DNA of 64,000 nt, taken from contig JAEZTJ010000053.1 in NCBI GenBank assembly GCA_023421505.1, forward strand, positions 33,639-97,638, written 5' to 3'. Both the position numbers and the translations under genes were made by a program. This DNA is from Bacillota bacterium. Its GTDB lineage: Bacteria > Bacillota > Clostridia > Lachnospirales > Lachnospiraceae. Positions 25,407-33,107 of this stretch are shown here, piece by piece. The notes below the pieces were generated by a model. It was not told where the DNA came from and did no database searches. It saw nothing but the letters and a program-made list of their open reading frames with translations. Numbering within the stretch: position 1 is the stretch's first letter; each line of letters opens with the position of its first letter.

Positions 25407-26654
25407 TTGAATATTCTGATCCTTACACAGTGGTTTGATCCTGAGCCTAATAATATGAAAGCGCTTGCCTTCGCTAAAGGTTTAAAAGACAGGGGGCATA
25501 TGGTTACAGTTCTTACCGGCTTTCCGAACTATCCGACCGGCAAGCTTTATAGCGGCTACCATTTAAAGCTATATCAGAAGGAAACTCTGCATGCTATCCC
25601 AATCCATAGAGTATGCTTATATCCAAACCATGATTCAAGCAGTATATGTCGGATAATTAATTATACCAGCTTTGCCTTCTTTGCTGCCCTGATTGGCCCA
25701 TGGGTAGTGAAAGGAAAAATAGATGTTATCTATGTATATCATCCTCCTGCGACAGTAATGCTGCCGGCCTTAATCCTACGATTTATCAAAAAAGCTGGCA
25801 TCCTTTTAGATGTTAATGATCTATGGCCGGATACAATTATCTCAACCGGTATGCTAAAACAAAAATGGCCGCTTAAGATAATAACGGCCTGGATGAATTA
25901 TTCCTACCGTAAGGCAGACAGAATTAATGTATTATCCGCTGGTGTAAAAGCCTTTCTGGTAGAAAGACATGTCTCTCCTGATAAGATATCGATCATCCCT
26001 GTATGGTGTAATGAAAATTTACTAAAGGAGCCTATTCAAACTGATTTTAGGAAGCAATTTAACCTTCAGAATTGCTTCCTGGGCATTTATGCAGGAGCAA
26101 TGGGAAGAGCACAGAATCTAACGGTTCTTTTAGCCGCGGCAGAAATAATGCAGACAAAGCTTCCTGATTTTAAGCTGCTTTTAATTGGCCATGGCGTATG
26201 CTTAAAAGAGCTTCAGAAATTGGTTCACACCAAAAAATTAAATAATGTAATCTTTATACCCGTATTGCCTCCCGAAAAATTGACAGGAATACTTTATCAT
26301 GCAGATGTTTTATTCGTACAGCTGAAAAAAGACCCACTCTTTGCTGTAACAATACCTTCAAAAACTGCTTATTATCTTTCTTTAGGTAAACCAATTATTG
26401 CAGGTCTATCCGGAGATGCTGCCCGTATGCTGGAAGCCTCAAAAGGAGGGATTGTATGCGAACCGGAGGCAGCTGATGAAATTGCTGCTGCAATTTTTCG
26501 AATTTATCAGATGGATTTATCAGAACGTAATGCAATGGGGGCTTGCGGAAGAGAATATTATAAAAAATATTTGTCTATGGATGCCGGTATTATAGCATTT
26601 GAGAATGAATTATGTAAAGCAGCAGGTTTAAATAAAGATAAGGCTATCCGGTAA
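25407..26654 (+). CDS. GT4 glycosyltransferase, WbuB-like
   Basis: A 415-residue glycosyltransferase with the GT-B fold, starting at TTG after GGGGGC. The N-lobe begins ILILTQWFDPEPNNMKALAF (WbuB-type QWFxPE) with LTGFPNYPTG. The DLWPDTIISTG segment is typical of FucNAc or GalNAc transferases in O-antigen loci. The nucleotide-sugar lobe has GIYAGAMGRAQNL and ends in PSKTAYYLSLGKPIIAGLSG. It should add a sugar to the lipid-linked repeat unit on the cytoplasmic face. The likeness to WbuB and the FucNAc genes in this window make FucNAc a reasonable donor guess. Confidence 0.85.
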   Translation: MNILILTQWFDPEPNNMKALAFAKGLKDRGHMVTVLTGFPNYPTGKLYSGYHLKLYQKETLHAIPIHRVCLYPNHDSSSICRIINYTSFAFFAALIGPWVVKGKIDVIYVYHPPATVMLPALILRFIKKAGILLDVNDLWPDTIISTGMLKQKWPLKIITAWMNYSYRKADRINVLSAGVKAFLVERHVSPDKISIIPVWCNENLLKEPIQTDFRKQFNLQNCFLGIYAGAMGRAQNLTVLLAAAEIMQTKLPDFKLLLIGHGVCLKELQKLVHTKKLNNVIFIPVLPPEKLTGILYHADVLFVQLKKDPLFAVTIPSKTAYYLSLGKPIIAGLSGDAARMLEASKGGIVCEPEAADEIAAAIFRIYQMDLSERNAMGACGREYYKKYLSMDAGIIAFENELCKAAGLNKDKAIR

Positions 26655-26776
26655 AAGGAGCAGTATCAGTAAAAACACATAACAGATTTTATAGCTTCCA
26701 AACTCAGCCACATATTTATTCCTAACAATTAAGCTTCCTTCTATTGATATGGAGAGTAACAAATTCATCCTATGAA

Positions 26777-26832
26777 AAAGCTGATACAATAGATAAAATT
26801 GTAAATTTGATTTTATCTATTGTATCAGCTTT
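26777..26832. terminator. Strong bidirectional hairpin terminator
   Basis: A perfect 23-bp stem (from AAAGCTGATACAATAG to CTATTGTATCAGCTTT) surrounds a ten-base loop. It lies between the convergent glycosyltransferase and mntR-like genes. The T-tract is short, but the stem is very stable. Confidence 0.75.
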
Positions 26833-26890
26833 GCTCATTAAGGCTTATCCTACTCTGATCATTATTAAAAAGCAGCTTAGTATTTTATAT

Positions 26891-27370
26891 TTATCCCATA
26901 TTATACTGTGAAAATTGCTCCAGTCTATCGATCACATCGGTATTCTGCTTCAAAAATTTATTAAAAATATTAATTTTCTGCAAGGTTGTAGCTGAGATAT
27001 TATGTTCTATAAGTTCTGTCTCAATTAATGTATTTTCTTTAACACCGAGATTCTTTAAAAATTCTTCAATTATTTCGTGACGCTGCAGTAAGTATTTTCC
27101 TATTTCTTTGCCGTTTTCAGTAAGATAAATGATACCATGCTTTTTATAACTCAATAAACTCAGACTATGTAATTTCTGAACCATACTGGTAGCAGATGGT
27201 GCAGCAACATTAAGAAGCTCTGACAAGGTATTAATACGCAGATATTCTTCCACAAGACTATATCGGTAAATCATTTCTAAGTAATCCTCCATTGCAGAGG
27301 TTAGAAGTTTTTTATTTTGTTCCATCAATTGATAGCCACGAACTGTATGAAATTTTGATACCTCATCCAA
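26891..27370 (-). CDS. MntR/DtxR-family metal-dependent repressor
   Basis: A 159-residue regulator. The start is a TTG at 27370 with AAGGAAGTG upstream; the frame runs 11 codons further without a better site. The N-terminal winged helix covers about residues 30-90 (LTSAMEDYLEMIYRYS, INTLSELLNVAAPSATSMVQ). The dimer/metal part has LQRHEIIEEFLKNLGV and ETELIEHNIS, the Glu/His ligands of Mn- or Fe-sensing regulators. It lacks the C-terminal SH3/FeoA domain, as MntR does. It probably binds the palindrome upstream of the NRAMP transporter at 19468. Polysaccharide and transketolase genes separate the two. Confidence 0.82.
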   Translation of the reverse strand: MDEVSKFHTVRGYQLMEQNKKLLTSAMEDYLEMIYRYSLVEEYLRINTLSELLNVAAPSATSMVQKLHSLSLLSYKKHGIIYLTENGKEIGKYLLQRHEIIEEFLKNLGVKENTLIETELIEHNISATTLQKINIFNKFLKQNTDVIDRLEQFSQYNMG

Positions 27371-27493
27371 ATTAATCACTTCCTTCAAGAAGCAAACTCT
27401 CAAGCGTTTGTATATATATATTCAGAATTAGCAGTTTGATTAATTTTTTTCATATAATTACATGGCTAAGGAAGAATGGCAAATTACTCTATT

Positions 27494-28228
27494 TTAAGAT
27501 TTTTGTAAGGAATTTAAAAAGACCTTCAAATCCTTATCTTTTTTCTTAGCCTTTTCCACCTTTTTTTCTATATCTTCAATCAGCTTTATAACATCCTTAT
27601 CCTCACGTCTGTCATAATAATACTTTTTTGTCTCTTCCTCTAAATCTCCGGAGAGAATTTTTAAATCACCGTTACTTTCAGTAAGTATGTAGAATTGATC
27701 CGCACTCGGTATAGGGGTCTTTATATTAAATATTTTGACATCATTATAAGCAAAAACAATATAGGTTCCCTCTTCATAGCCTTTTTTAACATAGCATTTG
27801 ATATTACGATATTCTTCTATAAATTGAATATCCTTCTGCATCTGTTTCTTTGAGGGAACATCGGAAGGATCCGTTAATAGTTTCTTTAATTTTTCGATAT
27901 TACAATCAAGCTTAGCTTCATAATAGTTCTTAATCAATTCATCGATATTAGGATAGCCCTCTTCCTCAAGTTCATATACCGGTAAAGGAGTAGGAGTTGG
28001 TATGGGGGTTGGGGTTAGCGTAACCGGAAGCGTCGGTGTAACATCTGTTGTTAACTTGTCCGTACTTAATATATTTATCGGTGTAATATCCTTCGCTGCC
28101 TGATTTTCAGTAATATTGATGCTTTCCTGTGCATTATTTTTATTTGGCGCGATAGACAAAGTGACTACACCAATTCCCATTGTACTAATTAATGAGAAAA
28201 GAATCGCTTTTTTATATTTAAATTTCAT
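27494..28228 (-). CDS. Secreted protein with Thr-Pro linker, unknown function
   Basis: A 244-residue exported protein with GGAGG before its ATG. An N-terminal hydrophobic segment (ILFSLISTMGIGVVTLSIA) acts as signal peptide or anchor. Residues about 60-85 are a Pro/Thr linker (PTLPVTLTPTPIPTPTPLP). A compact domain follows (residues 90-205), starting with a helix NIDELIKNYYEAKL and having strands CYVKKGYEEGTYIVFAY, which resembles an NTF2-like cone fold. The last 35 residues are Lys/Glu-rich and likely helical. No enzyme motif was recognised. It sits between the metal regulator and the kinase that opens the capsule locus, on the opposite strand. Confidence 0.7.
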   Translation of the reverse strand: MKFKYKKAILFSLISTMGIGVVTLSIAPNKNNAQESINITENQAAKDITPINILSTDKLTTDVTPTLPVTLTPTPIPTPTPLPVYELEEEGYPNIDELIKNYYEAKLDCNIEKLKKLLTDPSDVPSKKQMQKDIQFIEEYRNIKCYVKKGYEEGTYIVFAYNDVKIFNIKTPIPSADQFYILTESNGDLKILSGDLEEETKKYYYDRREDKDVIKLIEDIEKKVEKAKKKDKDLKVFLNSLQKS

Positions 28229-28522
28229 ATTTGCCTCCGTTTTGCAGTAAAAAGGTTGTCAATAAGTAAAATTCCATCAAAGGTATCTATATAATCTATG
28301 GGTTATTATAGTAATTAACTGAAAGGATATATCCTATTTTAGCAAATTACACCGACACAAGCAACCTATTATTCAATTTATTTATGCCACTTTGGTTGAA
28401 TAAAAGAATTTTTCTTCACTAAAAAACTCCTGCTACATATCATAACAGTAAGGGGTCATTCGACTTTATCAATTAATATAACGTAGGCTGAAGAAGAATC
28501 ACCATATATCGGAGGAGTAAAA

Positions 28523-29938
28523 ATGGAATTTTCCCTGTCAGAAATCTTAAAGTTATTGTTTAGACAACTTAAGCTTATAGCAATTTGCATTATCCTTGGA
28601 TTATGCATTTTCTATATTAAGTATAGTTGTTTTACAAGCCCTACCTATACTGCATCCGTACAGCTTTATGTAAGTTCAGGAGATGATACTTCATCTACCA
28701 AGCTAAATGATCTTACCTATGCACAAAAGGTAGTAACTACTTACATTGGCTTTTTGCAGACAAAAACCTTCTTCAAACAGGTATCAGAAGAATGCGGCTT
28801 AAATTATGGTCCGGATCAGTTAAAGGCAATGACTACAATCCAAACTGTCAATAACACTGAAATATTCCAAATCAGTGTAACATCCACCAGCGCACAGGAT
28901 TCCTATAAGCTAGTCAAAACCATGCAGGATATTGCTCCTAATCATATCAAGAGCATCAAAGACAAAACTATAATCAGTGTAGTAGACCCAGTAGTACTAC
29001 CGATGGGCCCCTCCGGACCGAATATTCGGACGAATACAATTGTTGGAGGTTTTTTAGGTTTCACCTTCGCGGTGCTATTTGTTTTATTAATTGAAATTTT
29101 TGATATTAAGGTGAAAAATCAGGAGGATATCCGAAAACGGTATGAAATCCCTCTAATTGGTGCAATACCTAATTTTAATTTAAATAACAGAAAGAAATAT
29201 TTTTTCTTTAAGTTGTTTCCCTTTGTTACTAAAGCCAGAAGATTTCGAAGCTTAAATAGAACGGTGAAAGAGGAATCAAAATTTCTTATTAACGAGGCCT
29301 ATAATTCATTACGGACTAATCTACGTTTTACCATACGCAAAGAAGGCTGCAAGAAGATAATCATCAGCAGCCCTTTACCGGATGATGGTAAGAGCACGAC
29401 AAGTACCAATCTGGCAATTACCATAGCCCAGACCGGCGCTAAGGTTCTTCTTTTAGACTGCGACTTAAGAAAAGGAATGCTCCATAAGTTTTTCAAAATC
29501 AAGAGTGCACCGGGTATCAGTGATGCTTTATCAGGAATTATGGGAGAAAAGGATGTAATCCAATATACCAATTATGAGAATCTTGATGTAATCACTATGG
29601 GGGAAGCCCCTCCAAATCCAACTGAATTACTTGGAAGCATTCAAATGGATGAACTCATTAAGAGGCTAGAGAAAAACTACGACTATATCATCATAGATTC
29701 CCCTCCTGTTAATGTAGTATCCGATTCACTCAGCCTGGTTAAGCTGGTGGACGGCGTTGTTATCGTGGTGAGAGAAGGGATAACAACACATCCAAATATC
29801 ACAGCTGCTGTCAATAAATATAAGTTTATTGGAGCCAATATATTAGGTATTGTAATTAATGGAACAAATGTCGCACAGAATAACAAAACAAACTCTAATT
29901 ACTATTATTATAGCAGGTATAAAAATAAAAATGATTGA
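28523..29938 (+). CDS. Capsule chain-length regulator / BY-kinase fusion (Wzz + CpsD-type)
   Basis: A 471-residue protein joining a Wzz-like polysaccharide co-polymerase domain (residues 1-200, with membrane helices near 17-33 and 175-195) to a bacterial tyrosine kinase. Kinase motifs are Walker A SSPLPDDGKSTTSTNLA (near 285), Walker A' VLLLDCDLRKGM and Walker B YDYIIIDSPPVN. The C-terminus has a tyrosine cluster (NYYYYSRYK) for autophosphorylation. Firmicutes usually split these parts in two genes; here they are fused as in proteobacterial Wzc. It starts at ATG after CGGAGGAG and overlaps the phosphatase gene. Together they should control chain length and export of the polysaccharide. Confidence 0.9.
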   Translation: MEFSLSEILKLLFRQLKLIAICIILGLCIFYIKYSCFTSPTYTASVQLYVSSGDDTSSTKLNDLTYAQKVVTTYIGFLQTKTFFKQVSEECGLNYGPDQLKAMTTIQTVNNTEIFQISVTSTSAQDSYKLVKTMQDIAPNHIKSIKDKTIISVVDPVVLPMGPSGPNIRTNTIVGGFLGFTFAVLFVLLIEIFDIKVKNQEDIRKRYEIPLIGAIPNFNLNNRKKYFFFKLFPFVTKARRFRSLNRTVKEESKFLINEAYNSLRTNLRFTIRKEGCKKIIISSPLPDDGKSTTSTNLAITIAQTGAKVLLLDCDLRKGMLHKFFKIKSAPGISDALSGIMGEKDVIQYTNYENLDVITMGEAPPNPTELLGSIQMDELIKRLEKNYDYIIIDSPPVNVVSDSLSLVKLVDGVVIVVREGITTHPNITAAVNKYKFIGANILGIVINGTNVAQNNKTNSNYYYYSRYKNKND

Positions 29939-30653
29939 TCTTCATACCCATATATTACCAGGCATTGATGACGGGCCTGCTTCCGTAGAAGAAGCCCTTC
30001 TATTAACAGAAGCTCTTAAAAATCAAAATATCCGTACAGCGGTCTGCACTCCGCATTTTAATCCAGCTAGTACAGCGTTACAGGATTTTTGTGCAAAAAG
30101 AAAAGAAGCTCTGAAGCAAATGAGTGCCTCCCGGATTATATTGTTATCCGGGAGTGAAACCCTGCTGCATCCTTACTTATTTCATTATCCCGATTTAAGC
30201 TCCTTATGTATAGAGAATACGAGATACCTTTTAATTGAAATACCTTATGAAAAGAAGTGGAACAAAGAAATTTACACATATTTAGAGAAACTGATTCAAT
30301 ATTATAATGTTTTTCCAATCATCGCACATATCGAACGATATCAAGCTTTCAAGCATTCAACAAAAAGGATCAAAAAGCTGATTAAAATAGGCTGTCTTCT
30401 TCAATTGAATACAAAATCTCTGTTGAACAAAAAATACAGCCGTCGGGCTTTTCAATATATAAAACGCGGATATATTGATGTTCTTTCTAGTGACTGCCAT
30501 AATTTAGACACAAGACCGCCGGTGATTACAAAGGCTTACGACAGGGTAGAGCAAAAATTAGGAAGGGAATATATAGAGCGCTTTGACCATAATGCTGAAT
30601 TTATTGTAAATGGAATCGAAATAAGAGAGGAGACAGGATATATCATTCAATAA
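29931..30653 (+). CDS. CpsB/YwqE-type PHP-family tyrosine phosphatase
   Basis: A 240-residue metal-dependent phosphatase of the PHP fold. The start is ATG 29931, overlapping the kinase stop by eight bases. Metal ligands appear as MIDLHTHILPGIDDG (HxH), VCTPHFNP, ETLLHPYLFHYP, PIIAHIERY and VLSSDCHNL. It should remove phosphate from the tyrosine cluster of the kinase just upstream, resetting the polymerisation cycle. Overlapping genes indicate coupled synthesis. Confidence 0.88.
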   Translation: MIDLHTHILPGIDDGPASVEEALLLTEALKNQNIRTAVCTPHFNPASTALQDFCAKRKEALKQMSASRIILLSGSETLLHPYLFHYPDLSSLCIENTRYLLIEIPYEKKWNKEIYTYLEKLIQYYNVFPIIAHIERYQAFKHSTKRIKKLIKIGCLLQLNTKSLLNKKYSRRAFQYIKRGYIDVLSSDCHNLDTRPPVITKAYDRVEQKLGREYIERFDHNAEFIVNGIEIREETGYIIQ

Positions 30654-30700
30654 CAGGTACTAACACAAATTAGTACTTAAGTATTTCAATTGGGGGCGAT

Positions 30701-30797
30701 AGGTTGAAAAGAAGTACATTTTTCAACCGGCAAAAAGCACTACACGTGCTTTTCGCTCAGTCTTTGTATGCCGCTTAAGCGGCAGATGGAGGTTATT
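30701..30797 (+). repeat. Hairpin leader repeat, copy A
   Basis: The three-stem leader (GGTTGAAAA/TTTTTCAACC, AAAAGCAC/CGTGCTTTT, TGCCGCTTAAGCGGCA) ends with GATGGAGG six bases before the CapE ATG. It is nearly identical to the two copies before the recombinase, but on the opposite strand. A small stem GGTACTAA/TTAGTACT lies just upstream at about 30656. Confidence 0.88.
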
Positions 30798-31835
30798 ATG
30801 TTTCAGAATAAAACGCTTCTTATTACCGGAGGCACAGGTAGCTTTGGAAATGCCGTTCTTAAGAAGTTTTTAAATACAGACATAGGTGAAATCCGTATTT
30901 TCTCAAGAGATGAGAAAAAGCAGGATGATATGCGTAAGCTTTATAAAAATGATAAAATCAAGTTTTACATCGGTGATGTCAGAGATATTGAGTCCCTAAA
31001 AAATGCGATGTACGGTGTAGATTACATCTTTCATGCAGCCGCTTTAAAACAGGTCCCCTCCTGCGAGTTTTTTCCGCTGGAAGCAGTAAAAACTAATGTT
31101 CTCGGCACGGATAATGTACTAAATGCCGCAATTGAATGCGGTGTCAAAAAAGTAATCTGTCTCTCTACCGATAAAGCTGCTTATCCAATCAATGCAATGG
31201 GCATCTCAAAAGCTATGCTGGAAAAAGTATTTATAGCAAAATCTAAAATAGTAGACTCTGAAAAAACCTTAATCTGCGGAACAAGATATGGGAATGTCAT
31301 GGCCTCAAGAGGCTCCGTGATACCGCTTTTTGTTGAACAGCTAAGAAACGGTCAGTCACTCACTGTAACAAATCCTAATATGACCCGTTTTCTTATGAAT
31401 CTGGAGGAAGCGGTAGAGTTAGTTGAATTCGCATTTCGACATGCTAAGGCAGGGGATATCTTTGTACAGAAGGCACCGGCTTCCACAATCGGTGATTTGG
31501 CTCAGGCCTTAATAGAACTATTTGATAGCGACTGTAGCATTAAAATAATCGGTACCCGCCACGGTGAAAAGGAATATGAGACCCTGCTTACGAAGGAGGA
31601 ATTTCTCGTTGCACAGGATATGGGCAGCTTCTATAGAATTCCGGCAGATAATCGAGATTTAAATTACGACAAATATTATATCGAAGGAAGTAAAGTACTT
31701 TCCTCACAGGAAGAATATAATTCAAATAATACCCTCCGGTTAAATATTACTCAAATCAAGGAAAAGTTACTTGGACTCGACTTTATTAAGAATGAGCTTG
31801 CTGCACATGAAGCGTCAAAAGGCAATTCAGGATGA
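30798..31835 (+). CDS. capE: CapE/FnlA-type UDP-GlcNAc 4,6-dehydratase/5-epimerase
   Basis: A 345-residue extended SDR enzyme. The start is ATG 30798, directly after the leader's ribosome site; an in-frame ATG at 30768 lies within the leader stem. The NAD(P) loop is LLITGGTGSFGNAVL. The active site is LSTDKAAYPINAMGISKAML, with Met in place of the usual Tyr (MxxxK), a hallmark of CapE and related inverting dehydratases. Other family segments are HAAALKQVPSCEFFP and GTRYGNVMASRGSVIPLF. It should start UDP-L-FucNAc synthesis; the two later enzymes are encoded at 52047 and 53157. Confidence 0.9.
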   Translation: MFQNKTLLITGGTGSFGNAVLKKFLNTDIGEIRIFSRDEKKQDDMRKLYKNDKIKFYIGDVRDIESLKNAMYGVDYIFHAAALKQVPSCEFFPLEAVKTNVLGTDNVLNAAIECGVKKVICLSTDKAAYPINAMGISKAMLEKVFIAKSKIVDSEKTLICGTRYGNVMASRGSVIPLFVEQLRNGQSLTVTNPNMTRFLMNLEEAVELVEFAFRHAKAGDIFVQKAPASTIGDLAQALIELFDSDCSIKIIGTRHGEKEYETLLTKEEFLVAQDMGSFYRIPADNRDLNYDKYYIEGSKVLSSQEEYNSNNTLRLNITQIKEKLLGLDFIKNELAAHEASKGNSG

Positions 31836-31858
31836 TTAAAAATTACGGAGGGCAGAAC

Positions 31859-33067
31859 ATGAAAATTATGCAGATTAATTCCGTATGTGGCATCGGCAGT
31901 ACCGGAAAGATCACAACCGATCTTTATAAAGTGATGAAAGCACAAGGTCATGAATGTATCATCTGCTATGGCAGAGGAACCGCACCGAAGGGCTTTGCAA
32001 CTTATAGAATAGGCACGGATACGGACGTATATAAGCATGTTCTATATACCAGAATTACGGATAAAACAGCATTTGCTTCAAGAAAAGCGACAGAAGAGTT
32101 CTTACATATGGCGAAGGAATACGATCCGGATATCATACATTTGCATAACCTTCACGGCTATTACTTAAATCTTGAAAGCTTATTTGAGTATCTAAAAAAC
32201 ACAGGAAAGCCGGTTATCTGGAGCTTATATGATTGCTGGTCCTTTACAGGACATTGCAGTCATTTTGATTATGCCGGCTGTGATAAATGGAAATCTGGCT
32301 GTTATAAGTGCATCCAGAAGAAGGAATACCCCGCCAGCTTACTCTTTGATCATTCTGAATTTAATTATCAAAGAAAGAAAGCAATTATAACAAGCTATCC
32401 TAACCTAACCATCGTCCCTCCGACAAGCTGGTTAGCTGAATTGGTAAAGCAAAGCTATTTAAGAAAATTTAAAAGCGTAATAATTCCCAGCGGTATTGAT
32501 TTAGATGCCTTTCATAAAAGGAAAAGCGCCCTGCGGGCAAAGTATGCACTGGAAGGGAAATACGTTGTTCTGGGAGTTTCCAATGGTTTTGATAACTATA
32601 AAGGTACTCGTTATTTTATAGAACTCGCGAACCGGCTTCCGGAAAAATATAAGGTGGTATTAATTGGTGTAAATGATGAGAACAAACATAATTTTCCTAA
32701 AAATATCCTTGCATTGCCCCGGACCAATTCCTGCGTTGAATTAGCAGAGTTTTATTCCATGGCTGATGTATTTGTAAATCCTACCCTACAGGAAACCCAA
32801 GGTCTTACTAACATTGAAGCTTTGGCTTGCGGAACCGGAGTAGTTACCTTTGATAGCGGCGGATGTCCGGAAAGCATTGATGAAACCTGCGGTATAGTAG
32901 TAAAGCGTGAGGATCTTGAGGGACTATTACAGGCTGTCATAAAAGCCTGTGAAGTACCCTTTGATAGTAACGCCTGTCTGCAAAGAGCTGCTAGGTATGA
33001 TAAATCAAAACTATATCTTAATTATATCAAATTGTATGAAGATAGTATCATCCATGAAACCGTATAA
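31859..33067 (+). CDS. GT4-family glycosyltransferase
   Basis: A 402-residue glycosyltransferase. The ATG at 31859 follows GGAGGGCAG; an ATG 27 bases upstream has no ribosome site. Key parts are KIMQINSVCGIGSTGKITTD, the WSLYDCWSFTGHCSHFDYAG segment with several cysteines (GCDKWKSGCYKC, perhaps a zinc site), the core IPSGIDLDAF, GVSNGFDNYKGT, and the donor-binding end NPTLQETQGLTNIEALACGT with the EAxAxG motif. It resembles colanic-acid WcaC/WcaL-type GT4 enzymes. It has close sequence likeness to the C-terminal half of the next gene. Donor and acceptor are unknown. Confidence 0.87.
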   Translation: MKIMQINSVCGIGSTGKITTDLYKVMKAQGHECIICYGRGTAPKGFATYRIGTDTDVYKHVLYTRITDKTAFASRKATEEFLHMAKEYDPDIIHLHNLHGYYLNLESLFEYLKNTGKPVIWSLYDCWSFTGHCSHFDYAGCDKWKSGCYKCIQKKEYPASLLFDHSEFNYQRKKAIITSYPNLTIVPPTSWLAELVKQSYLRKFKSVIIPSGIDLDAFHKRKSALRAKYALEGKYVVLGVSNGFDNYKGTRYFIELANRLPEKYKVVLIGVNDENKHNFPKNILALPRTNSCVELAEFYSMADVFVNPTLQETQGLTNIEALACGTGVVTFDSGGCPESIDETCGIVVKREDLEGLLQAVIKACEVPFDSNACLQRAARYDKSKLYLNYIKLYEDSIIHETV

Positions 33068-33107
33068 ATAATATATCTATGAAAATAAGTTTGGGAGAGG
33101 TGATACA

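Noticed and set aside
30768..30800. CapE start at the ATG within the leader stem
   Set aside because: The ATG overlaps the third hairpin and precedes the ribosome site; 30798 is correctly spaced.
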